This document shows positions 1 through 5,358 of a DNA stretch of 5,358 nt, piece by piece. The stretch's first letter is position 1. Each line of letters starts with the position of its first letter. Under the pieces are notes generated by a model. That model was not told where the DNA came from, did no database searches, and saw nothing but the letters and a program-made list of their open reading frames with translations. The stretch lies in assembly GCA_025463665.1 (NCBI GenBank), contig JAODAY010000199.1, positions 1 to 5,358 of the forward strand, in the 5' to 3' direction. Origin of the DNA: Microbacteriaceae bacterium (GTDB taxonomy: Bacteria > Actinomycetota > Actinomycetes > Actinomycetales > Microbacteriaceae). Made by a program: the position numbers and the translations under genes.

Positions 1-1410
1 CGTCCCCGCGAGCACCGGGGCGTCCTGCTCGACGTAGCCGATCTGCGAGCGCAGGTGCTCCCGGTTGATCGCGCGCACGTCGACTCCGCCGAGGCGCACG
101 ATGCCCGCGGTCGGGTCGTAGAAGCGCTCGATGAGGGCGAGGATCGTGCTCTTGCCCGCGCCGGACGGGCCGACGAGCGCCGTGCGCTGCCCCCGCTGGG
201 CACTGAACGAGACGCCGCGCAAAACGGTGAGGTCGGCGGCGGGTTCGTCTGTGGCATCCGTCGCCGCAGGGTCGACGACCGCGCGGTGGGCGGCGACCGC
301 CTCCTTCGGGTAGGTGAACTCGACGAGCTCGAACGAGATCGCGGCGTCGGTCGCGACCGGGGGAGCGGCGAGCTCGGCGTGGGCCGCGTCTGCCTCGTCC
401 TCTGAGGGCAGCGCGATGATCTCCTGGATGCGTCCGAGCGCGCCGAGGGCCTGGTTGACCGATGTGATCGCGCCGAAGGCCTGGCCGAGCGGCTGGATCA
501 TGAGGAACAGGAAGAGGATGAACGCGACGAGGTCGGCGATCGTGATCGAGTCGTTCGCGACGCGGAAGCCGCCGACGCCGAGCACGACGAGGAACGAAAC
601 CTGCAGGGCGATGCCGGCGACGGGCACGACGAGAGCCGAGACCTTCGCGACCTGGATCCCGGCCGTCCAGGCGCCCTTCGCGTCAAGGTGCACCGTGGCG
701 ATCTCGCGCTCGGTCGCGTTGGAGGCCCGCACGGTGCGGATGGCGCTGATCGCGCGTTCGACCGCCGCCGCGAGGTCGCCTACCTTGGCCTGCTGCTTGG
801 CACTGGCCTCACGGATGCGCCCGGAGAGCAGCACGACCGTGATCACCGAGACCGCGACGACGAGAACCGTGAGCGAGAGCAGCACCGGGTCGATGATGAA
901 CATCGCAACGAGCGCGCCGACGAAGAGCAGGGCGCCGCCGACCGCGTCGATGAGTCCCTGCGTGATCACGGCGTACAGCAGGGTGGTGTCGGAGCCGACG
1001 CGCGAGACGAGGTCACCGGTGCGCCGCGTGTCGAATTCGCGGATGGGCAGCCGCAGCATCCGGGCCACGAGCTGTCGGCGGGCGGAGAGAACAACGGAGG
1101 TTCCGGTGCGCTGCAGCAGGTAGTGCTGAAAACCGCTGATCAAAGCGGATGCCACGACCAATCCGATGAGCGCCCAGACGATGATCCCGAGCCCGCCCCC
1201 CGCTTCGACGACCGTGATGACCTGGCTGACGAGCAGGGGCTGCGCGAGGGAGGCCGCGGCGCCCAGCGCGCTCAGCACGATCACGACGGCGAGCACTTTT
1301 TTATGCTCGGTCAGGTAGGGCAGGAGTTGCGCGAAGCTGGCGCGTGGGCCGTCGTCTGTGGGGGCGCGGAGACCGCGGCGACGCGCGGAGGCGGACGTGG
1401 AAGTGCTCAT
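1..1410 (-). CDS. ABC exporter, fused membrane and ATPase domains (MsbA/MDR type), C-terminus cut off
   Basis: Half-transporter of the type I exporter family, expected to dimerise in the cytoplasmic membrane and use ATP to expel a hydrophobic solute, drug or lipid; the substrate cannot be read from sequence. The first 470 codons are present and the frame is open to the window edge. Membrane segments lie near residues 39-61, 75-95, 152-173, 176-195, 251-276 and 289-305, with the typical FDxRRTGDLVSRV coupling stretch at 126-138. The ATPase domain starts near 358; Walker A GPSGAGKST is at 414-422 and the Q-loop glutamine is Q462. The LSGGQ signature, Walker B and H-loop lie outside the window; family members are about 600 residues. 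An unusual Ala/Asp-rich insert occupies about 371-394. The ATG at 1408-1410 follows a weak AGAGAAG ribosome site and sits 24 bases after the helix-turn-helix gene, so the two are probably one operon. Family call is firm; substrate unknown. Confidence 0.93.
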   Translation of the reverse strand, partial: MSTSTSASARRRGLRAPTDDGPRASFAQLLPYLTEHKKVLAVVIVLSALGAAASLAQPLLVSQVITVVEAGGGLGIIVWALIGLVVASALISGFQHYLLQRTGTSVVLSARRQLVARMLRLPIREFDTRRTGDLVSRVGSDTTLLYAVITQGLIDAVGGALLFVGALVAMFIIDPVLLSLTVLVVAVSVITVVLLSGRIREASAKQQAKVGDLAAAVERAISAIRTVRASNATEREIATVHLDAKGAWTAGIQVAKVSALVVPVAGIALQVSFLVVLGVGGFRVANDSITIADLVAFILFLFLMIQPLGQAFGAITSVNQALGALGRIQEIIALPSEDEADAAHAELAAPPVATDAAISFELVEFTYPKEAVAAHRAVVDPAATDATDEPAADLTVLRGVSFSAQRGQRTALVGPSGAGKSTILALIERFYDPTAGIVRLGGVDVRAINREHLRSQIGYVEQDAPVLAGT

Positions 1411-1434
1411 GGTTTCTTCTCTGTCGGGTGAGCG

Positions 1435-1650
1435 CTATGCGCGCCCATACTTCTTGTGTACCGCCTGGCGGGAGACGCCGAGCGCGAGTGCGATGAGCTG
1501 CCAGGACGCCCCGGCGTTGCGGGCCGCGCGAACGGTGACCGCCTCTACCCGGTCGAGCTCGCGGTGCAGCTCGGCGATTGCGTTGAGCGCTGTGATCGGG
1601 TCGTTGGACCCCGCCTCGCCTGCGAGGGTGTGGATGCTCGGGTGGTCCAT
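1435..1650 (-). CDS. Small helix-turn-helix DNA-binding protein (71 aa)
   Basis: Probable small cytoplasmic transcription regulator. Residues 19-45 look like a long amphipathic helix (INxIAELHRELDRVEAVTVR type), and residues 49-69 form a clear helix-turn-helix: WQLIALALG as the first helix, a VS turn, then RQAVHKKYG as the recognition helix. There is no ligand or sensor domain. Short proteins of this kind are common in actinobacteria and are often labelled AsnC-like or Fis-like, but this one is far too short to be a real AsnC/Lrp protein. It is the first gene of the minus-strand operon, with the ABC exporter after it. Two GTCAAC/GTTGAC palindromes cover its promoter, which suggests autoregulation; that is inference. 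The ATG at 1648-1650 has no ribosome-binding site because the predicted transcript starts almost exactly at it. The TAG stop is in frame with the exporter ATG, with eight sense codons between. Confidence 0.85.
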   Translation of the reverse strand: MDHPSIHTLAGEAGSNDPITALNAIAELHRELDRVEAVTVRAARNAGASWQLIALALGVSRQAVHKKYGRA

Positions 1651-1653
1651 GGC

Positions 1654-1669
1654 GTCAACCGTAGTTGAC
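1654..1669. promoter_or_regulatory. Proximal operator candidate: perfect 6-4-6 palindrome
   Basis: GTCAACcgtaGTTGAC is a perfect inverted repeat with six-base arms and a four-base spacer. It contains the predicted -10 of the helix-turn-helix gene and ends three bases before its ATG. A bound protein here would block RNA polymerase. The nearest candidate for the binding protein is the helix-turn-helix product itself (inference). Confidence 0.65.
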
Positions 1670-1687
1670 GACGACCGCGATTGTCAA
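1658..1687 (-). promoter_or_regulatory. Promoter of the helix-turn-helix/exporter operon, probably leaderless
   Basis: On the minus strand a perfect -35 TTGACA (1687-1682) is followed after 18 bases by TACGGT (1663-1658), which keeps the key TA...T positions of a -10. Seven bases separate the -10 from the A of the ATG at 1650, so transcription should begin at or one base before the start codon. No Shine-Dalgarno sequence is present, which fits a leaderless mRNA, a common arrangement in actinobacteria. Both promoter elements fall inside the two palindromes. Confidence 0.65.
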
Positions 1688-1698
1688 CTCAGATTGAC
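1683..1698. promoter_or_regulatory. Distal operator candidate: second 6-4-6 palindrome
   Basis: GTCAACtcagATTGAC repeats the layout of the proximal site with one arm mismatch, at an inner position. Its centre is 29 bases from the centre of the first palindrome. It overlaps the -35 TTGACA of the helix-turn-helix gene almost completely. The four-base spacers differ between the two copies while the arms are kept, which is what is expected when the arms are the protein contacts. Confidence 0.6.
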
Positions 1699-1709
1699 GG
1701 CCAGCAGGA

Positions 1710-1748
1710 TTTACACCCTTGTAACATGTTGTATACGACGACGATACT
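1710..1748 (+). promoter_or_regulatory. Likely promoter of the importer operon (two readings)
   Basis: This is an AT-rich stretch in a GC-rich background. The better reading is TTTACA (1710-1715), 16 bases, TATACG (1732-1737), with a start of transcription near 1744. The alternative is TTGTAA (1719-1724), 18 bases, GATACT (1743-1748), with a start near 1755. Either places a 16-base palindrome at or just after the transcription start and leaves a leader of roughly 54-65 bases before the preferred ATG at 1809. Confidence 0.4.
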
Positions 1749-1755
1749 TTGACCA

Positions 1756-1771
1756 TGATTGTATTCAATCA
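1756..1771. promoter_or_regulatory. Third 6-4-6 palindrome, importer operator candidate
   Basis: TGATTGtattCAATCA has two perfect six-base arms around a four-base spacer. It lies immediately downstream of the predicted importer promoter and upstream of the preferred start codon of the binding lipoprotein, a classic place for a repressor site. The arms differ from the GTCAAC/GTTGAC pair, so another regulator is more likely. It could instead fold as a short, AT-rich hairpin in the mRNA leader; no T-run follows, so it is not a terminator. Confidence 0.5.
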
Positions 1772-1797
1772 CCGCCGAAACGCTGAACTCGCCGACC

Positions 1798-1803
1798 GAA
1801 AGA
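1798..1803 (+). promoter_or_regulatory. Ribosome-binding site supporting the ATG at 1809
   Basis: GAAAGA lies five bases before the ATG at 1809-1811. No comparable purine run precedes the in-frame ATG at 1755 or the TTG at 1749, so this site helps decide the start. Confidence 0.45.
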
Positions 1804-1808
1804 TTCGA

Positions 1809-3479
1809 ATGCTCCCATCGCACTCGCGGTTCTCGCCGCAGAAGACCAGCTCCGTCGCACGCAAGGCCCTGATCCCGATCGTGGTTCTCGGACTCGCCCT
1901 CAGCGTGACCGCCTGCCAGCAGGTGCAGACGAACGAGGAGAGCCCACAGGGTGAGGACGTGACCTCCGCGCCCATCGGTGACCAGACCATCGTCGAGGGT
2001 GGAGACCTCGTCATGGCGCTCTCCGCCGAACCGGACCGCCTCGACCCCACCACGTCGTCGTCCCTCTATACGCGCTACGTCATGCAGACGATGTGCGAGA
2101 AGCTCTATGACATCGATGCGGACGGTGAGATCGTGCCGATGCTCGCGTCCGAATTGCCCGACGTCTCGAGCGACGGCCTCACGGTCACCATCCCCGTGCG
2201 CAAGGGGATCGTCTTCGCGGACGGATCGGGCCTCGACGCCGATGCCGTCGCACAGACCATCGAACGCGGCCTGACCCTCGAGGGCTCATCCCGCAAGAGC
2301 GAACTCGGACCGATCACGGCTGTCGCCGCGATCGACCCGACCCACGTCGAGGTCACCTTCTCGGAGCCATTCGCACCGCTCACCGCGGCGCTGGCCGACC
2401 GCGCCGGCATGATCCTCTCACCGCAGGCCCTCGCCGAGAAGGGCGACGCCTTCGGCGACAGCCCGGTGTGTGTCGGAGCATTCAAGTTCGGCGAGCGCAT
2501 TCCGCAGACCTCGATCACCGTCGAGCGCGACCCGCTGTACTACGACGCCGAGAACGTGCACCTCGACTCGATCACCTACCGCATCATCACCGACTCCAAC
2601 ATTCGCTCGGCGAACCTGAAGTCCGGCGACGTGCAGGTCGCCGACACGATTTCGACCCAGGACGTCGACTCGCTCGCCGACTCGGAGGGCATCGGGGTGC
2701 TGCAGGTCGGGTCCCTCGGCTACCAGGGGCTCACGCTCAACCTCGGCAACGTCAACGGCATCGGCACCCCGCCCGCCGAGATCGACACGCCGCTCGCCAC
2801 CAACCCAGACATCCGCGAGGCCCTGTCGATGTCCGTCGACCGGGAGGCACTCGTGTCATCCGTATTCAGCAACTGGTACTCGCCGGCCTGCTCGCCCATC
2901 TCGCCCGCGAGCCCCTTCGCCTCTGAGGCCAGCGAGGCCTGCCCCGAGTACGACCCGGAGGGCGCGAAGAAGATCCTCGAGGACGCGGGCGTCAGTGTTC
3001 CGTTCCCGATAACGATGCAGGTGAGCAACAACCCCGACACCCTGCGATTCGCGCAGGCGCTGCAGGCCGCCGTCGCGGAGGGCGGGTTCGAGCTGACCAT
3101 CGCGCCCGTCGAGTACTCCACCCTTCTCGACGTGCAGACCCGGGGCGACTTCGAGGCCCTCCAGCTCGGCTGGTCCGGTCGCGTCGATCCGCACGGCAAC
3201 ATGTACAACTTCCTCTCCACCGGGGGCGGCAACAACTACTCCGGCTACAGCAACCCTGAGGTCGACGACCTGATGGACGAGGCCGCGACGATCAACGATC
3301 CGGCCGAGCGCGCGGAGATCTACGGCCAGGTCGTCGAGATCGTGCAGGAGGAGAACCCGGTGATCTACCTCTACCGGGTGCGCAGCCTCACCGCCTACTC
3401 GACCGATATCGCCGGTGTGGAGACTTTCGCCGACGGCGTCGTGCACCTCTCACACGCGGCATTCGTCGAGGCGGAGTAG
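1809..3479 (+). CDS. Peptide/nickel-type ABC importer substrate-binding lipoprotein (SBP_bac_5 family)
   Basis: Extracellular, membrane-anchored receptor that would bind an oligopeptide or related solute and deliver it to the two permeases downstream. From the ATG at 1809 it has 556 residues: a basic n-region, a hydrophobic core at 21-33 and lipobox VTAC with the lipidated cysteine at C36 (codon 1914-1916). The mature binding domain begins near 63 (GGDLVMAL) and carries family hallmarks: VRKGIVFADGSGLDADAV near 129-146, VGAFKF near 222-227, GWSGRVDPHGN at 454-464 and GYSNPEVDDLMDEA at 479-492. Four further cysteines (C96, C221, C361, C378) could form two disulphides; C361/C378 flank a Ser/Pro/Ala-rich loop. 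In-frame starts at 1749 (TTG) and 1755 (ATG) exist, but the added codons are poor in G/C-ending choices, overlap the palindrome and lengthen the signal peptide to over 50 residues. The stop lies eight bases before the DppB-like gene. Ligand unknown. Confidence 0.93.
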   Translation: MLPSHSRFSPQKTSSVARKALIPIVVLGLALSVTACQQVQTNEESPQGEDVTSAPIGDQTIVEGGDLVMALSAEPDRLDPTTSSSLYTRYVMQTMCEKLYDIDADGEIVPMLASELPDVSSDGLTVTIPVRKGIVFADGSGLDADAVAQTIERGLTLEGSSRKSELGPITAVAAIDPTHVEVTFSEPFAPLTAALADRAGMILSPQALAEKGDAFGDSPVCVGAFKFGERIPQTSITVERDPLYYDAENVHLDSITYRIITDSNIRSANLKSGDVQVADTISTQDVDSLADSEGIGVLQVGSLGYQGLTLNLGNVNGIGTPPAEIDTPLATNPDIREALSMSVDREALVSSVFSNWYSPACSPISPASPFASEASEACPEYDPEGAKKILEDAGVSVPFPITMQVSNNPDTLRFAQALQAAVAEGGFELTIAPVEYSTLLDVQTRGDFEALQLGWSGRVDPHGNMYNFLSTGGGNNYSGYSNPEVDDLMDEAATINDPAERAEIYGQVVEIVQEENPVIYLYRVRSLTAYSTDIAGVETFADGVVHLSHAAFVEAE

Positions 3480-3487
3480 CAACGCAC

Positions 3488-4441
3488 ATGAACCGGTACA
3501 TCCTCACCCGTCTATGGCAGTCCGCCATCACGTTGATCCTGGCGTCGCTCGTCGTCTTCATCGGCGTGCGACAGCTCCCGGGAGACCCGGCGCTCGCCAT
3601 GGCGGGTGAGGAGGCGTCACCCGAACGACTGGTCGAGATCCGGGCGCAACTCGGGCTCGACGACTCGCTGGCAACGCAGTACTTCTCGTTCGTGGGCAAC
3701 ATGCTCCGCGGCGACTTCGGCCAGTCGACGCGCACCGGCACGGCCGTCACCGACCTGGTCGCGACCACCCTGCCGGTGACCCTGTGGCTTTCCGCATACG
3801 CACTGGTCGTGGCCATCGTCATCGGCATCGTGCTCGGCGTCATCGCCGAACGATTCCGCGGAAAATGGCCCGAGTGGGTCGCGAACGCCTTCGCTCTCAT
3901 CGGGCTGTCCGTGCCGAACTTCTGGCTCGGCATTCTCGCGATCCTCTACCTCGCGGTGATCCTCGGGGTGTTCCCCGCATCGGGCTACGTGCCGATGGCA
4001 GAGGACCCACTCGGGGCGATCTACCACCTCACGCTTCCGGCCCTGATCCTCGGAACGGGACTCGCGGCGGTCATCATGCGGCAGACCCGGGCGTCGATGA
4101 TCGAGACGATGAAGACGGACTACGTGCGCACCGCTCGTGCCAAGGGGCTCGGACGCCGTCGGGTACTGGTGAACTACGGACTGCGCAACTCGCTCATCGT
4201 CGTGGTGACGATCGTCGGACTCCAACTCGGCGGCCTCATCTCGGGCGCCGTCGTCACCGAGCGCATCTTCGCCCTGCCCGGCTTCGGAAAACTCACGCTC
4301 GACGCCGTCTTCACCCGCGACTACCCGGTCATCCAGGCCGTGGTGCTCATCATCACCGTCGGCTACATCCTCATCAACCTCGCCGTCGACATCCTGTACT
4401 CCGTCATCAACCCGAAGATCAGGGTTGGAGGAAGCAACTGA
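3488..4441 (+). CDS. DppB-like ABC importer permease
   Basis: One of the two integral membrane subunits forming the importer channel; 317 residues, normal for the DppB/OppB group. The N-terminus MNRYILTRL followed by a first membrane helix (about 9-29) and the QLPGDPALAM stretch at 29-38 are typical, as is RGDFGQS at 74-80. Further helices lie near 99-119, 132-160, 178-197, 235-256 and 283-306. The cytoplasmic EAA loop that docks on the ATPase is well kept: DYVRTARAKGLGRRRV at 211-226 with its glycine at G220, followed by the TERIFALPGFGKL periplasmic loop at 257-269. The start follows a GGAG (3473-3476) located inside the last codons of the lipoprotein gene. Its TGA shares one base with the ATG of the next permease, so the two are translationally coupled and probably made in equal amounts. 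Confidence 0.95.
   Translation: MNRYILTRLWQSAITLILASLVVFIGVRQLPGDPALAMAGEEASPERLVEIRAQLGLDDSLATQYFSFVGNMLRGDFGQSTRTGTAVTDLVATTLPVTLWLSAYALVVAIVIGIVLGVIAERFRGKWPEWVANAFALIGLSVPNFWLGILAILYLAVILGVFPASGYVPMAEDPLGAIYHLTLPALILGTGLAAVIMRQTRASMIETMKTDYVRTARAKGLGRRRVLVNYGLRNSLIVVVTIVGLQLGGLISGAVVTERIFALPGFGKLTLDAVFTRDYPVIQAVVLIITVGYILINLAVDILYSVINPKIRVGGSN
4427..4432 (+). promoter_or_regulatory. Ribosome-binding site of the DppC-like permease
   Basis: GGAGGA inside the end of the DppB-like gene, eight bases before the ATG at 4441. It is the strongest Shine-Dalgarno sequence in the window and fixes this start, although the reading frame stays open far upstream. Confidence 0.7.
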
Positions 4442-5334
4442 TGACCATCATCGAAACGCCCCCGGCCGACACCACAGGCGCCAGCCTCGGATCCGCTCGT
4501 GGCCGCGTGTGGACCTCGCTCGTGCACAACCCGCTCGGCCTCACGGGCGGAATCATGCTGCTCGTCGTCGTGATCGTCGGGCTGATCGCGCCCTTGATCG
4601 CACCGCACGGCCCCTCCGAGGTGCACTTCGACGCCCCGTTCCAGGCGCCGGGCACAGTCGGGTACATCCTCGGGACCGACGACCTCGGGCGCGACATCTT
4701 CTCCCGCATGGTCTTCGGGATACAGGTCTCCCTGCAGGTGGGCATTCTCTCGGTGCTGCTCGCGGTGATCGTCGGCACCCCACTGGGGCTCCTCGCGGGC
4801 TACTGGAAGTGGCTCGACGGCATCATTTCCCGCCTCACCGATGTGACGCTCGCCTTCCCCTTCCTGATCATCGCCGTGGGACTCGCCGCGATCAGCGGCC
4901 CGAGCCTCGGCAACGCCGCGGTGGCGCTCGGGGTGGCACAGATCCCGACCATGATCCGGGTGGTGCGCGGGGAGACGCTGCGCATCAAGGAGAGTGACTT
5001 CGTGCTGAGCGCAACCACCATGAATGCGAGCGGGCTGCGCATCATCTTCCGGCACGTGCTGCCCAACGCCGTGTCCGCGATCATCGTGCAGGCCACCGTG
5101 ATCATGCCTGTCGCTGTGATCGGAGAGGCTCTGCTGTCCTTTCTCGGACTCGGCATCCAGCCGCCCACCGCGAGCCTCGGCATCATGCTCTCCGACGCAC
5201 AGCAGTACATCGACCGCGCGCCGACCGCCGCCATCTTCCCCGGCATTGCGATTGCCGTAATCTGCCTCGGATTCAACCTCTTCGGTGACGCTCTCCGTGA
5301 CGCGCTCGACCCGACCACAACCACCCGAAAGTAG
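4441..5334 (+). CDS. DppC-like ABC importer permease
   Basis: Second channel subunit, partner of the DppB-like protein; 297 residues, the usual size. The N-terminal OppC_N-type region has NPLGLTGG leading into the first helix (about 32-55) and ends in APHGP. The diagnostic GTDDLGRDIFSRMVFG is at 78-93, followed by helices near 97-119, 137-151, 156-172, 210-228 and 265-285, and SFLGLGIQPP at 233-242. The EAA loop is odd: DFVLSATTMNAS at 186-197, where relatives usually read close to D(Y/F)VxAARALGAS, so the conserved glycine is N195 and the usual arginine is T192. The following RIIFRHVLPN (200-209) is normal. The reading frame extends upstream to 3784, but that part is an artefact of high GC within the DppB-like gene. 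It ends five bases before a possible GTG start. Confidence 0.95.
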   Translation: MTIIETPPADTTGASLGSARGRVWTSLVHNPLGLTGGIMLLVVVIVGLIAPLIAPHGPSEVHFDAPFQAPGTVGYILGTDDLGRDIFSRMVFGIQVSLQVGILSVLLAVIVGTPLGLLAGYWKWLDGIISRLTDVTLAFPFLIIAVGLAAISGPSLGNAAVALGVAQIPTMIRVVRGETLRIKESDFVLSATTMNASGLRIIFRHVLPNAVSAIIVQATVIMPVAVIGEALLSFLGLGIQPPTASLGIMLSDAQQYIDRAPTAAIFPGIAIAVICLGFNLFGDALRDALDPTTTTRK

Positions 5335-5339
5335 TCAAG

Positions 5340-5358
5340 GTGACCTTCACCGCTCCCG
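5340..5358 (+). CDS. Possible start of the next operon gene (first codons only)
   Basis: A GTG at 5340-5342 opens a frame reading M-T-F-T-A-P to the window edge. GAAAG at 5327-5331, eight bases upstream, could serve as its ribosome site, and the five-base gap to the DppC-like stop fits the tight spacing of this operon. In Dpp/Opp operons the next gene is commonly an ATPase subunit or a peptidase or hydrolase, but six codons cannot tell which. The true start could also lie beyond the window. Confidence 0.35.

Noticed and set aside
314..1431. Long open frames on the plus strand opposite the exporter (314-1123 and 688-1431).
   Set aside because: They are antisense to a clear ABC exporter with a Walker A and membrane helices. 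Their translations are biased (Thr/Arg/Ser or Asp/Arg/Gly rich) and match no family I recognise.
1723..1736. Short palindromes AACATGTT and GTATAC in the intergenic region.
   Set aside because: The arms are only three to four bases and do not extend; such short self-complementary words occur by chance in AT-rich promoter DNA.
1749..1808. Start of the binding lipoprotein at TTG 1749 or ATG 1755.
   Set aside because: There is no ribosome site, the codon choice is AT-rich and unlike the rest of the gene, and the palindrome overlaps it. A leaderless start at 1755 remains possible if the GATACT -10 is the one used, so the rejection is not absolute.
2105..3446. Open frames on the minus strand (2105-2518, 2720-3235, 2856-3446) opposite the binding lipoprotein.
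   Set aside because: Long antisense frames are expected in GC-rich coding DNA; they have no ribosome sites or recognisable domains, and they overlap each other.
3784..4440. In-frame upstream extension of the DppC-like gene, which would give a 516-residue protein.
   Set aside because: It overlaps the DppB-like coding sequence in another frame, its translation is Arg/His/Pro-rich low-complexity protein typical of GC-rich shadow frames, and the ATG at 4441 has a strong ribosome site and the normal family N-terminus.
5335..5358. Possible terminator or operon end after the DppC-like gene.
   Set aside because: There is no stem-loop or T-run, and the GTG at 5340 with an upstream purine run suggests the operon continues.

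Overview
The window comes from a GC-rich chromosome whose codons mostly end in G or C. Its leaderless-looking promoter, actinobacterial-style small helix-turn-helix gene and protein sequences all point to a high-GC Actinomycetota, most likely a Microbacteriaceae-like organism. That placement is inference from style, because there is no rRNA or other marker here.

Layout: two divergent gene sets share a control region of about 160 bases (1651-1808). To the left, on the minus strand, a 71-residue helix-turn-helix protein (1650-1435) is followed 24 bases later by an ABC exporter with fused membrane and ATPase domains (1410 to beyond position 1). The exporter is cut by the window edge just after its Q-loop. 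To the right, on the plus strand, lies the start of a peptide/nickel-type (Dpp/Opp) ABC importer operon. It encodes a substrate-binding lipoprotein (1809-3479), a DppB-like permease (3488-4441) and a DppC-like permease (4441-5334). A possible GTG start at 5340 would open the next gene. The importer's ATPase subunits are not in the window.

Control region: next to the helix-turn-helix gene there are two tandem palindromes with the same plan (six-base arm, four-base spacer, six-base arm; arms GTCAAC/GTTGAC). They contain the -35 and -10 elements of a good promoter. The predicted transcript begins at or within a base or so of the ATG, so the mRNA is probably leaderless, and the overlap suggests autoregulation. 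A third palindrome of the same 6-4-6 plan but different arms (TGATTG/CAATCA, 1756-1771) lies just downstream of the likely importer promoter. It may be the operator for the importer or an mRNA hairpin.

How the genes work together: the binding lipoprotein would capture an oligopeptide or similar solute outside the membrane and pass it to the DppB/DppC channel. The helix-turn-helix protein probably controls its own operon and hence the exporter. Whether the two transport systems are co-regulated is open. The genes are ordinary families. The most distinctive parts are the control region, an acidic/Ala-rich insert in the exporter ATPase domain, and a degenerate EAA loop in the DppC-like permease. 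I see no RNA gene, mobile element, CRISPR array or convincing terminator.
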